Assembly: GCF_014192395.1 (NCBI RefSeq)
Contig: NZ_JACHXW010000004.1
Span: forward strand, 349,331 to 413,330
Direction: 5' to 3'
Source of the DNA: Paenibacillus endophyticus
GTDB lineage: Bacteria > Bacillota > Bacilli > Paenibacillales > Paenibacillaceae
DNA length: 64,000 nt
Position numbers and translations under genes: made by a program. Position 1 is the stretch's first letter. Every line of letters starts with the position of its first letter. The notes beneath the pieces are model-generated. The model worked only from the letters and a program-made list of their open reading frames with translations, was not told the DNA's origin and ran no database searches. Of the stretch, positions 45,073 to 53,505 are shown in pieces.

Positions 45073-46194
45073 TTAGCTAATGGCTTTACTCATGTCATAA
45101 TCCGTTAAATCAATATCTAACTCCATGCCCATTGCTAATTTGGCCAATTGGACTCCGATGTACGGGCCCATCGTTAAGCCTGAGGCACCAAGGCCATTTA
45201 CAGCCAACAACCCTTCCCAATCGGGAAAGGCGCCTATGACTGGAAGGAAATCAGCTGTGAAAGGACGAAAGCCTACCCTGACTTCCTGGAACGTGCTATC
45301 CGCCAGATCGGGTGCAAATGCAAGGCTTTTGTTCAAAATTTCGTGCATGCCTCCTGGTGTGATTCTCGTATCATAGCCTTCGATATTATTTTCATGAGTC
45401 GCCCCCATTACGATTTTTTGCTGCGCGAAGGCGAGCAAATATTGATCGGAAGGAGGCATAATGACTGGCCAGCTGCCCGTAGTTTGGCTAGCATCCGGAA
45501 TCAGTACGTGCATAATTTGTGCTTTTTGATAGCTGACGTTGAATTGAATGCCTAAAGGCTGCAGCAGCATTTTCGCCCAAGCTCCTGCACAGACGATAAC
45601 GATATCAGCCTCGTAGCGTTCTCCCCCTATCGTTACGCCTGTAACACGTTTGGATTGATATTCTAGCTTAGCATCCCCGTATATAAGCGCTGCTCCGTTT
45701 CTTTGTGCAGATCGGAGCAACGCATCACGAAGTGCGCGGCCATCGACTCGGGCAGCTCCGCTAATATGTATGGAGGAATATCCATCCACAAGCAGCGGGA
45801 ATCGCGCTCGTGTCCCATTCTCATCAAGCCGTGTAATTTCACCGATTTCTGGCGCATCTTCCATACGCCCGTATGCCCGCTCTTCCATTTTGTCTAGCTT
45901 CACAGAATCCGTATGTATGCTGAGTGCCCCCACCTTTGCATAACCGGTATCCGTTTCCCCTTCGCTTTCAAGCTCTTTGATCAGCATGGGATAGTAGCGC
46001 GCTCCAGCTTTTGCAAGCCGATACCAAGCCTTATTGCGGCGCTGCGACAGCCAAGGGCAAATAATGCCAGCAGCAGCGTCCGTCGCTTGTCCTTCATCTT
46101 TCCGATCGATAATGATGACATCTGCTCCTTGCTTAGCCAATTGGTAAGCGGTTGATGCTCCTGCAATGCCCGCTCCAATGACAATGATTTTCAT
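45073..46194 (-). CDS. FAD-dependent amino acid oxidase (DadA/ThiO-like)
   Basis: A 373-residue flavoprotein of the D-amino acid/glycine oxidase family: FAD motif VIGAGIAGASTAYQLAKQG at the N terminus, IIDRKDEGQATDAAAGI, and the C-terminal VRVGFRPFTADFLPVIG with GLGASGLTMGPYIG closing the FAD site. It oxidises an amino acid to the imino acid with FAD; the electron acceptor is not evident. The start at 46194 has GGGGTGG upstream; the longer frame adds 33 hydrophilic residues. Not next to thiamin genes, so the ThiO role is not supported by context. Confidence 0.88.
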   Translation of the reverse strand: MKIIVIGAGIAGASTAYQLAKQGADVIIIDRKDEGQATDAAAGIICPWLSQRRNKAWYRLAKAGARYYPMLIKELESEGETDTGYAKVGALSIHTDSVKLDKMEERAYGRMEDAPEIGEITRLDENGTRARFPLLVDGYSSIHISGAARVDGRALRDALLRSAQRNGAALIYGDAKLEYQSKRVTGVTIGGERYEADIVIVCAGAWAKMLLQPLGIQFNVSYQKAQIMHVLIPDASQTTGSWPVIMPPSDQYLLAFAQQKIVMGATHENNIEGYDTRITPGGMHEILNKSLAFAPDLADSTFQEVRVGFRPFTADFLPVIGAFPDWEGLLAVNGLGASGLTMGPYIGVQLAKLAMGMELDIDLTDYDMSKAIS

Positions 46195-46523
46195 GCTGAT
46201 TCCACCCCATTCTGCGACCGCTGAGCGATTTTCTTGTTCTTCATTCCGTTTGAGACCAGGAGTAGTATCTTCATTTTCTGCTCCGTTAATCACTCGTTAC
46301 CCTTGCTATTCAAAAGTATTTCGACATTTTTTTTAATTATTCCTGCAAAACCAATCTTCCATTTTCTTTGGTCACTAAGGCTATGAATCCTAGTGAAATA
46401 TCCATCCCTCACATCAATCATTGAATGATACTCGTCTAATTATTTCAATAGGGGACAAGTGCGGAAGACGAATCTATTCGATCTTCATATATTGTTTTAT
46501 GAGATTACGCTGGAGGTGAGATC
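46195..46523. other. Intergenic region between oxidase and collagen-like gene
   Basis: No gene seen. It contains the palindrome ATCATT-G-AATGAT (46417-46429) and a sigma-K-like promoter (46468-46494). The start of the collagen-like gene follows GGAGGTGAG. Confidence 0.5.
46468..46494 (+). promoter_or_regulatory. Candidate sigma-K-like sporulation promoter
   Basis: AC (46468-46469), a 16-bp spacer and CATATATTG (46486 onwards) fit the sigma-K pattern AC-N16-CATAnnnT, which would give mother-cell expression of the collagen-like protein about 40 bp downstream. Confidence 0.4.
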
Positions 46524-47543
46524 GTGGCGATTAGAAAGCCTATTTCAAGAATAGGCAGCAGCAAGAAGAGAATAGCATGCAATCCAAAGAAAAAGCGTCA
46601 TTGCTCCAACAGATTGCCTTCTTCCGAAGTTAACAATCTTATAGAGGTACTTGAAGCAATCGAACAAATTCTTCCAAGGACGCTCAGCGAGAGCAGTATG
46701 GCTAGCAATCATACCCTTCGCGTGCAATTGATTAGAATCGAAGATTGGTTAAAGCGCAATCGCATATGCAACACATCTTTGCTAATCAAGCTGCTCAAGG
46801 AGATTATTCGAATTTTGGACGAAATCGCAACATCGATTCTCGATAAAGCAATGCAAGTACAAGTCGTTATCAATCAGCTGTTTATAACCGTGCAAAACAT
46901 TACAATGACGACCATTCAAATGACCACGATTACTCAAGTAATCAACAATATCAATACGATTATTAACATGAACGGACCTGCGGGGCCACAAGGGCCAGTT
47001 GGACCGCAAGGTCCGCAAGGACCGCAAGGACCTCAGGGAATACAGGGAATACAAGGGATTCCAGGTACTTTCTCACCTGTATATGCGAGCGTATTCGATA
47101 CCGGCAGCCAATTCATAACTCCTGCAGATCTCGTACGATTCAATCAATTCGATCAGCCGGGGTCAATAGCAGTTGGCGGCATAACCGCGACAGCAACTTC
47201 CATCACGGTTCCGATTGCCGGCGATTATTCGCTTAGCTGGCAAGTTTCATTCCTTCCCATTCCGGGACAAACTCATTGTGCATTTGGCTTATTCGTCAAC
47301 AACGTCTTGTTTCCTTCTACGGTCTCTGGGCTTGCTGCTTTTCAAGATCAACAGATTACGAGCGTTGGCGCTTCTGTCATCGTAAGATTGGCAGCCGGCG
47401 ACGTTTTGGAAGTACGACCGTTGTTCCCGGCGGGAACGGTCCAGCCAGCCATTGATTTAAGCTCAACCATTATTTATCCAAATGTGGTTCCACAACCGAT
47501 CACTAGTGCATCCGTATCTATCATTTGGCTGGGCAGCGTTTAA
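46524..47543 (+). CDS. Collagen-like spore-surface (exosporium) protein
   Basis: A 339-residue protein starting at GTG after GGAGGTGAG. Residues 1-150 are a basic then helical, Thr/Ile/Asn-rich region without a Sec signal. Residues 151-181 are ten Gly-X-Y triplets (GPQ, GIQ). Residues 182-339 form a beta-rich C-terminal domain resembling the C1q/TNF-like trimer heads of BclA (AGDYSLSWQVSF...VIVRLAAGDVLEVR). The collagen stretch with a trimeric head is typical of exosporium filaments, assembled in the mother cell and so needing no signal peptide. A sigma-K-like promoter fits. Confidence 0.88.
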   Translation: MAIRKPISRIGSSKKRIACNPKKKRHCSNRLPSSEVNNLIEVLEAIEQILPRTLSESSMASNHTLRVQLIRIEDWLKRNRICNTSLLIKLLKEIIRILDEIATSILDKAMQVQVVINQLFITVQNITMTTIQMTTITQVINNINTIINMNGPAGPQGPVGPQGPQGPQGPQGIQGIQGIPGTFSPVYASVFDTGSQFITPADLVRFNQFDQPGSIAVGGITATATSITVPIAGDYSLSWQVSFLPIPGQTHCAFGLFVNNVLFPSTVSGLAAFQDQQITSVGASVIVRLAAGDVLEVRPLFPAGTVQPAIDLSSTIIYPNVVPQPITSASVSIIWLGSV

Positions 47544-47611
47544 CAAATAAGCCAATGATATTCAAACTTCATATCTCAGAGATAAAAATGTTCTGAACAA
47601 CGCAATCAAAA

Positions 47612-47655
47612 CAAAAAAATAAGCTGACGCCGATAACGTATCGGTGTCAGCTTAT
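47612..47655 (-). terminator. Terminator of the PIN module
   Basis: ATAAGCTGACGCCGATA (47619-47635) and TATCGGTGTCAGCTTAT (47639-47655), one G-T pair, followed on the minus strand by a T run. Confidence 0.88.
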
Positions 47656-47715
47656 CGCATTGGACAGGTTTCGGTGTATATGAAATGGATTGTTTAGCCG
47701 AATTACGAAAGAGCT

Positions 47716-48174
47716 TTAATTCGTTGGAATAATACGAATTTCCTTATCTAAATTGGCTAGCATCATGTAATTGCGATTGAAGGTAAAGATGCGTTTTATC
47801 TGGTAATAAGACATGGTCACAGCAGTGAATGCTTCGCTGAGCGAGAAATGGAGCTCTGGCCTGTCCATCAGCAGTCTGCGTGATTCCCCATCAAATTCGT
47901 GGCTGCTGGAGATGACCGCCAGCTTGCCTTTACTCACCGCTTTATCAATTGCTTTCAGAAAATATTCCGCCTGCTGATAGCTGTATTCATTGCGAAGCCA
48001 CTCGTGAAGCTCAAATATGATGGAGTTAGTTGTTATGTAATTCCGTTCCAGATCGTGCAAATCCAGAAACAGGGAACGGGCTTTCACATAGCGTGGGTCT
48101 TCAGGGTTCATTAATGCAGCTAAAGCTGTACTATCCAAAAAAATCGTATCCTGTATGTTCAAATGGTTATCCAT
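47716..48174 (-). CDS. PIN-domain protein (VapC-like) with altered active site
   Basis: A 152-residue PIN-domain protein. The first acidic residue Asp14 (IFLDSTALAAL) and second Glu55 (IIFELHEWL) are present. The usual third Asp is Glu114 (LSLSEAFTAV), and the Asp of the terminal TFD motif is Asn133 (TFNRNY). PIN domains are metal-dependent ribonucleases, often the toxin of VapBC pairs. It lies 14 bp after a small gene, the likely antitoxin. The substitutions may reduce or alter nuclease activity. Confidence 0.85.
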   Translation of the reverse strand: MDNHLNIQDTIFLDSTALAALMNPEDPRYVKARSLFLDLHDLERNYITTNSIIFELHEWLRNEYSYQQAEYFLKAIDKAVSKGKLAVISSSHEFDGESRRLLMDRPELHFSLSEAFTAVTMSYYQIKRIFTFNRNYMMLANLDKEIRIIPTN

Positions 48175-48187
48175 GTGTTTACGCTCC

Positions 48188-48487
48188 TTAATCCACTAGT
48201 TTGCAAATGGCATCCAAATAAAGAAGCGGGTTATCTTCTTTTTGATCCACTGAAATAGGCACTGACTCGCTAGGGGTGCTTGCTAAATATTGGACAACAA
48301 TTCCGTTAACGATCGCTTGCACTGTCGTTTGCTGCATTTCAGCGAGTGATTTCAGCTCAACATAGTGCTGTGATTGGAGCTCTATCATGTTTTTTTCTTG
48401 TTCTTCACTTCTTGAAGAGATGAATTCTGTCGCGGTAGATTTCGCTTTTTCAAATTGATTCTGAAGGAAGCGTTTATAATTATTCAC
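48188..48487 (-). CDS. Putative antitoxin-like small protein of the PIN module
   Basis: A 99-residue charged protein starting with GTG. The stretch QHYVELKSLAEMQQTTVQAIVNGIVVQYL (about 40-68) resembles a ribbon-helix-helix N-terminal strand and helices, although it is preceded by a basic helix of about 35 residues. Its position directly upstream of the PIN gene suggests a VapB-type antitoxin. No family is certain. Confidence 0.6.
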   Translation of the reverse strand: MNNYKRFLQNQFEKAKSTATEFISSRSEEQEKNMIELQSQHYVELKSLAEMQQTTVQAIVNGIVVQYLASTPSESVPISVDQKEDNPLLYLDAICKLVD

Positions 48488-48592
48488 CTTCGGGATTCAC
48501 TCCTTATATATTGTTCCTATACATTTTCGTCGAATTATGTCGATTTCAGGGGGTGGACGCAAAGAAAGATTTTAACGGAAAAGGTAACGCAT

Positions 48593-48618
48593 AAAAAAAC
48601 CACCTGGAAAGGTGGTTT
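48593..48618 (-). terminator. Terminator of the PanE-like gene
   Basis: AAACCACCT (48597-48605)/AGGTGGTTT (48610-48618), seven T on the minus strand. Confidence 0.85.
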
Positions 48619-48642
48619 AACAACTGAATGATACTGTTTATT

Positions 48643-49605
48643 CTACGCATGCTGCCCGTTAATGAGAAGGTTATGACTTGAAAACTTAGCAGTCGCTCGT
48701 TTCTCAAACGCGTTCCAATTCGGTGTCGATATGTTTGCTTGTTGCTTCAATTTATCGAATGTATCATACAAGGCTGCTATTTCGCTAAACGATCCATCTA
48801 CCCATTTAATAAAAGGTAAATGATGATACATTTTTAGCCCATAATATAATCCGGTTCGATGCTTGCGAATGATGGTTACGAGTGAAGCTGGAATAGCCGT
48901 ATAGCCTAGCTTCTCCAATACCTGAAACCCTTCATCCATAACGGAGATGGCTTGCTTCAAAAGAGCTTTGTCTTTAGACGCTTTTTTGTAATCACCGTCG
49001 TAAAGATAACTAATCGAGTTCAATGCCACTATCGGCACGATATGACTTTTAAGCCACGCGTCCATGTCATCGTGATAGGTTAATTTGTAGCTTACATGCT
49101 TGAAGGCATCTTCTACTACATGTTTGAATGGGATCTCACCGGTGAGACTGCCTAGTACCATTTGCCCGCCTCCTCGAATACAGACGATGCGTCCGCTCTC
49201 TTCACGGAGACCTCCGCTAAGCTGAAATCCGAAGCTGACATTTTTTTTCACAATACTGCTCTCGTGCAAAATGTTTTGCATGCCATGAACATCAGCATTA
49301 TTGCCGACAAGTACGATATTTTGGCTATTGTTCTCAGCTAGAATTGGCAGCACGGATTGAAAATCATTGTATTTCATGACAACGAAAATAAGATCATATA
49401 AGTCTTCTGGTTGAAGGGCGTGAATAACGTTTACTCTATCAACAGTAGTTCTGCGCTGAAAATAATGGCGAATAACGAGTCCGTCTTTTTCCAATTGCTC
49501 TGCTCGTTTACCTCTGGCCAGAACGGTGACATCATGATCTCCTCGCACCAGGGCATGAGCAAGATAACTGCCTAAGACGCCTGCGCCAAAAACTAAAATT
49601 CTCAT
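48643..49605 (-). CDS. Ketopantoate reductase (PanE/ApbA) family protein
   Basis: A 320-residue two-domain dehydrogenase: VFGAGVLGSYLAHALVRG Rossmann motif at the N terminus, VVMKYNDFQSVL, and a helical C-terminal domain. The family includes NADPH-dependent 2-dehydropantoate 2-reductase, but paralogues are common and this one is not with pan genes. It is divergent from a TetR regulator and carries an operator-like palindrome upstream, so a detoxifying ketoreductase is at least as likely. The start at 49605 follows GGGGAG. Confidence 0.8.
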   Translation of the reverse strand: MRILVFGAGVLGSYLAHALVRGDHDVTVLARGKRAEQLEKDGLVIRHYFQRRTTVDRVNVIHALQPEDLYDLIFVVMKYNDFQSVLPILAENNSQNIVLVGNNADVHGMQNILHESSIVKKNVSFGFQLSGGLREESGRIVCIRGGGQMVLGSLTGEIPFKHVVEDAFKHVSYKLTYHDDMDAWLKSHIVPIVALNSISYLYDGDYKKASKDKALLKQAISVMDEGFQVLEKLGYTAIPASLVTIIRKHRTGLYYGLKMYHHLPFIKWVDGSFSEIAALYDTFDKLKQQANISTPNWNAFEKRATAKFSSHNLLINGQHA

Positions 49606-49620
49606 CGTTATCTCCCCTTC

Positions 49621-49634
49621 TGTACATACGTACA
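49621..49634. promoter_or_regulatory. Palindrome in the PanE-like/TetR intergenic region
   Basis: TGTAC-ATAC-GTACA, a perfect inverted repeat 16 bp upstream of the PanE-like ATG. Candidate operator of the divergent TetR regulator. Confidence 0.55.
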
Positions 49635-49767
49635 ATCGTTGTTTTTTCAACATTTGTTCGATATGATTAGGTTATCCGTTTGCCCAATGTGAATCAACCG
49701 TTAGATTTATCAGTTTTGTCGGTTTTTCAACAAAGTATGATCATTTGTTTAATAAAAGGAGCATCCC

Positions 49768-50334
49768 ATGGATCGAAGAATAAAAAAAAACCAAACAGCT
49801 ATTATGAATGCCTTAATTCATCTAATGGCGAGCAAGGATTTCGAAAAAATCACAATTAACGAAATTGCAGAATACGCAGATGTTAACCGAGGCACCATTT
49901 ACTCGCATTACATAGACAAATACGATCTTTTGGATAAATGCATAGAAGTTAATATAGAACAATTGATCGACAGCTGTTTGCCTGAGAATCCAGCAGATGC
50001 ATACCCTTCTAAGCATTCATTGCGGCGTACATTTGAACTCATGGAGAAAAATGCGTTTTTTTATAAAACCCTCTTGACGAATAAAGGCGTTCCCTCCTTC
50101 AGAAACCACCTGCAAGAAATGATGATACAAGGCATACGCGAACAAATCGTTGATCATCATTTAAGCTTAAACGAGCTGCAAAAAGATATTTTAGTTCAAT
50201 TTTTGAGCTCGGCGACTGTCGGAGTCATTGAATGGTGGCTTACTCATGAAATGCCCTGTTCGTCAGAAGAGATAACGGAACATTTATGGGTACTTCTCGA
50301 GACGAATCAAGTAATACCTCGATTATCTATTTGA
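49768..50334 (+). CDS. TetR-family regulator (C-terminal domain of the TetR_C_7/DhaS-like type)
   Basis: A 188-residue TetR protein: HTH FEKITINEIAEYADVNRGTIYSHYIDKYDLLDKCI (about 25-60). The C-terminal part with FFYKTLLTNKGVPSFRNHLQEMM and VIEWWLTHEMPCSSEEI is common in Bacillota regulators of divergent dehydrogenases. AAAGGAG precedes the ATG. Repeat copy B begins 18 bp after its stop codon. Confidence 0.88.
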   Translation: MDRRIKKNQTAIMNALIHLMASKDFEKITINEIAEYADVNRGTIYSHYIDKYDLLDKCIEVNIEQLIDSCLPENPADAYPSKHSLRRTFELMEKNAFFYKTLLTNKGVPSFRNHLQEMMIQGIREQIVDHHLSLNELQKDILVQFLSSATVGVIEWWLTHEMPCSSEEITEHLWVLLETNQVIPRLSI

Positions 50335-50352
50335 CTTTTAAATGTCTTCATA

Positions 50353-50434
50353 CAAGCGTAAACGGCTGAAGCCGTCCTCTGGCGACTAAGCTTACGTTTC
50401 GCGTAGAAATATAGAGAAAGTTGGCGAAATGATA
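50353..50434 (+). repeat. Dispersed repeat, copy B (~82 bp)
   Basis: Second copy of the element at 9243-9321, in opposite orientation. It contains the hairpin ACGGC-TGAA-GCCGT near its left end and complementary words CGTAA/TTACG and AAACG/CGTTT further in, so it can fold. It is noncoding and located between a gene stop and a terminator of the opposite strand. Confidence 0.75.
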
Positions 50435-50440
50435 TTTTAA

Positions 50441-50466
50441 AAAAAGACTGCCTTGTTCAGGCAGTC
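50441..50466 (-). terminator. Terminator of the DUF6526 gene
   Basis: GACTGCCT (50446-50453)/AGGCAGTC (50459-50466), with a T run on the minus strand. Confidence 0.85.
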
Positions 50467-50515
50467 AGATCGTGAGCTTATTGCTGGCTTTATCTATATC
50501 TATCGACAGCCCTGT

Positions 50516-50950
50516 CTAGATTCTCATCGAATCCAAACGCCAGTGTTCGATTTGGGATCGGATTTGAGAAGGATTTAACGGCTCGGCAACAGCTCGTTTA
50601 CACAAACCGGTAAACTCTTTGTCATCCGCATTTCGCAATGCGATGATCTGTGCGATAGAGAGTGCAGGATCAAGTTCTTGCCCGGTTAAACGATAATGCC
50701 TAAACTGCTCTTCCAACCGTATGATCCGATCTTGGGTTTTTGTCGCATACCCGCGAACGATCATGGCAATAAAAACTAAGCTTATGGCGATCAACATGAA
50801 AAGGCCAGCGCTCGGAATGTTGCCGTCGTTTCGCAATGCTTGAATGCCGTTTATGAGTGACCAAACAAATACAGCCATAACCAATGGGAGTGTTACAAAG
50901 TGATAAGGTGGATGAAATCGCAGTGATTTGCCATTATGTTGATTTGCCAT
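50516..50950 (-). CDS. DUF6526 family membrane protein
   Basis: A 144-residue protein with two TM helices (about 20-40 and 52-72), then a conserved cytoplasmic tail: DRIIRLEEQFRHYRLTGQELDP...IAQIIALRNADDKEFTGLCKRAVAEPLNPSQI...IEHWRLDSMR, which is the DUF6526 pattern. Function unknown. The start at 50950 follows GGGAGG. Confidence 0.8.
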   Translation of the reverse strand: MANQHNGKSLRFHPPYHFVTLPLVMAVFVWSLINGIQALRNDGNIPSAGLFMLIAISLVFIAMIVRGYATKTQDRIIRLEEQFRHYRLTGQELDPALSIAQIIALRNADDKEFTGLCKRAVAEPLNPSQIRSQIEHWRLDSMRI

Positions 50951-51116
50951 ATAAACCTCCCGTTTTATCGTCATCATCGCGTGTCTTTAATCCTAGTGCC
51001 GTTTTTTGCCCCTCCGTTTGATATGTTGATTATTAAACCTATGATATAAAGGTGAAACTTTGAACGGATTTGAGGAAAGTAGTTCTCATCATCCATGCTG
51101 TATACGATACGGACGG

Positions 51117-51890
51117 TTAAACATTCGTATGCCGGCTAGCTTTGACATGCTTCAGTTGAGCAACAATAATGACGCTGATGATAACCAGAAGGAACCATGA
51201 GCTGATCTTGCTGAAACTTACCAACTGCCAGGATTGGTACTGGTCAGGATATTTCCATGCATTAAAAAAAGTAGCGATATTTTCGGCCAACCAGATGAAA
51301 AAACCTACGATAACAAAAGCAAGCGTCAAAGGCATTCGATAAGTATTGGTCCGTACCCGATAGATGATCCAGGTTTTCCAAAAGACAATGAGCACGAGAC
51401 CTGTCAGCCACCAACGAAAATCCGGAATGAAATGGTGAGTGAAGAAGTTCAGATAGATGGCTCCGCCTAGCAGACCCGCGGCTAAAAGCCCCGGCCAGCC
51501 TGTTATGTCCATCTTCAGTCTTCGCCATATCTGGCACATGAAGCTAGCAACACTTGCATACATGAATCCGCTGTACAGCGGTACATCAAACAATTTCGTG
51601 AAGCCCGGCTCAGGATACGACCAAGATCCCATTGTCACCTTATACATTTCCAGCAGCAATCCAATTAGGTGAAAAACACAGATCACTTTAATTTCATCTC
51701 GTGTTTCTAATCCGCTTCTGTACATAAGGTACTGCACGGCAAGCAGGATTAGAAGAATGGCATCATATCGGTAAACGAAAGGAATCTCTATTGCGCTTGA
51801 AAGAGCTAAAGTACCAAAGATCGCAACTGGAAATATGCAGCTCATCGCTTGATGATAGCCAAAATGAAGCAGCTGTATGATTGGTTTCAT
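51117..51890 (-). CDS. DUF817 family integral membrane protein
   Basis: A 257-residue protein with about seven to eight TM helices; motifs LLLEMYKVTMGSWSYPEPG and DVPLYSGFMYASVASFMCQIWRR identify DUF817 (Bacillus YoaT-like). Function unknown. GAGGAG lies 9 bp before the ATG at 51890. Monocistronic. Confidence 0.85.
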   Translation of the reverse strand: MKPIIQLLHFGYHQAMSCIFPVAIFGTLALSSAIEIPFVYRYDAILLILLAVQYLMYRSGLETRDEIKVICVFHLIGLLLEMYKVTMGSWSYPEPGFTKLFDVPLYSGFMYASVASFMCQIWRRLKMDITGWPGLLAAGLLGGAIYLNFFTHHFIPDFRWWLTGLVLIVFWKTWIIYRVRTNTYRMPLTLAFVIVGFFIWLAENIATFFNAWKYPDQYQSWQLVSFSKISSWFLLVIISVIIVAQLKHVKASRHTNV

Positions 51891-52232
51891 TGCTGTTATC
51901 TCCTCGCCGTGCAGCTTTAGACTTCTCAACCATCAGAGTTTAAGCTATTCTAATAAGCTATTCTAACAACACAAGCTCCTGCTCCCCCTTAAATCCAACC
52001 TTCGAAACAATCATATAGGTTCAATTGAATATTAAAAATAGAATTTTTTATTGCTTTTGTTTCTTATTTTCAATCTAGAGTTCTGGATTCGTGTAACAAA
52101 AAAGAACAATGCCCTAAACGATAATCCGATAGAAAGACATGTTTGAATAGATGTCCTTCATGATGGTTATCGTTCAAGCACACTGCCCTTGTGATTCTTG
52201 CAAAACGATGCCCTGCCGTAAACATGCATTTT
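51891..52232. other. Gene-free region with direct repeats and a possible structured RNA
   Basis: No ORF seen. It holds a 12-bp direct repeat AAGCTATTCTAA at 51942-51953 and 51955-51966 upstream of the DUF817 gene. It also holds a foldable segment with outer arms AACGATAA (52117-52124)/TTATCGTT (52167-52174), inner GACAT/ATGTC, and flanking near-repeats ACAATGCCCT and ACACTGCCCT. No T run adjoins it, so it is not a clear terminator. Confidence 0.45.
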
Positions 52233-53306
52233 TTAGCCAAAACGCTTAAAACGACGGATAAGCTCCGATGCCTGATCTATCGTCTCCTTTATGATTTCAG
52301 CAGCAGGACGCTCTTTAGCTAACCGCAGACCTTGTCCTGCCCACAATGACATATATTCCGGATTATTCTTTTGGGCTGCAGCCTGGCGTATGTCCCTGGT
52401 CAATGCGTTCTGAATCGGGTAGGCGGGAATTTGACCGGGGTAAGCACGCACGTCATTCATAAAATTCGTGAGAATGCCCCGAGCGGCTTTGCCAGAATAG
52501 GTATTCGTGATTTCAGTTGAGTCTTCGTTTGAAGACCTTATTTTCCGTTTATACTCGGCATGTGCGCCACTCTCAACACTCGCCAAAAAGGCGGTGCCCA
52601 TTTGCACGGCAGAAGCGCCCAATGCCAGGCTGGCAATTAGCCCGCGACCGTCCATAATGCCGCCTGAAGCGATAACAGGGATTGAAACGTGATCCAACAT
52701 TTGAGGAACGAGCGCCATCGTACCGATCATGGATTCGGTGGTACTCTTCAAGAAATTCCCGCGATGCCCTCCTGCTTCGCTTCCCTGAGCCACGATTGCG
52801 TCTACCCCCGCAGCTTGCAAAAGCTTGCCTTCCTCGACCGTCGTTGCCGTGCCAACGACGATCGTCCCGCCCTGTTTCATCGCTTCAATTACGTCAAGTG
52901 ACGGTATGCCGAAAGTAAAACTAAATAGCTTGACGTTTTCTTCCAAAACAGCTTGTACCTGCTCCTCGAAAGACTCTGCAAATTTCGGGATGATAGGGTT
53001 CGGAGCGATGCCAATCTCTGCACGAATCTTATTCAAATAATCGTTCATTCTAGAAATCGATTCTTCCGATGTATTTGATTGCTCGGGTACGAACAAATTA
53101 ATGCCGAAGGGCCGATCTGTTCTCTGTCTGATTTCCCTGATCGCAAGCCGGATTTGTTCAGGCGTTAAATATCCGGCGCCAAGGTTCCCGAGTCCCCCGG
53201 CATTCGAAACGGAAGCTACTAAATCCGGCGTTGTCGACCCGCCTGCCATTGGGGCTTGGAATATCGGGTATTTAATGTTCAGTAACCGTGTTAATTCTGT
53301 TTCCAT
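52233..53306 (-). CDS. Nitronate monooxygenase (2-nitropropane dioxygenase family)
   Basis: A 357-residue FMN-dependent TIM-barrel enzyme: KYPIFQAPMAGGSTTPDLVASVSNAGGLGNLGAGYLTP at the N terminus, GVDAIVAQGSEAGGHRG with the catalytic-site His, and IPVIASGGIMDGRGLIASLALGASAVQMGTAFL phosphate-binding strands. It oxidises alkyl nitronates. GGAGG precedes the ATG. It is divergent from an HxlR-type regulator 200 bp away, its likely controller. Confidence 0.93.
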   Translation of the reverse strand: METELTRLLNIKYPIFQAPMAGGSTTPDLVASVSNAGGLGNLGAGYLTPEQIRLAIREIRQRTDRPFGINLFVPEQSNTSEESISRMNDYLNKIRAEIGIAPNPIIPKFAESFEEQVQAVLEENVKLFSFTFGIPSLDVIEAMKQGGTIVVGTATTVEEGKLLQAAGVDAIVAQGSEAGGHRGNFLKSTTESMIGTMALVPQMLDHVSIPVIASGGIMDGRGLIASLALGASAVQMGTAFLASVESGAHAEYKRKIRSSNEDSTEITNTYSGKAARGILTNFMNDVRAYPGQIPAYPIQNALTRDIRQAAAQKNNPEYMSLWAGQGLRLAKERPAAEIIKETIDQASELIRRFKRFG

Positions 53307-53403
53307 CTTCTTAGAACCTCCTGTTTATGTAGATACATGCATCGTTATATTCAAGGCTATATTTAAGTTTAGCAGTCTGGAATAGCTATTCAAGCATGCT
53401 AAC

Positions 53404-53432
53404 AAATGTTATTGTGAATCATAGCAACATTT
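53404..53432. promoter_or_regulatory. Inverted repeat in the nitronate monooxygenase/HxlR intergenic region
   Basis: AAATGTT (53404-53410) and AACATTT (53426-53432), spaced 15 bp. Possible HxlR operator between the divergent genes. Confidence 0.45.
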
Positions 53433-53505
53433 CGAGCAGTACAGTCTTATTTGTAGTATAGTGGTTAAAAAGTGATAATTGTATGAAGGAGCTGATATTT
53501 CAGTT

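Noticed and set aside
46976..47060. Short tandem repeats resembling a CRISPR or minisatellite
   Set aside because: The 9-base periodicity is coding: it encodes Gly-Pro-Gln triplets of the collagen-like protein in frame.
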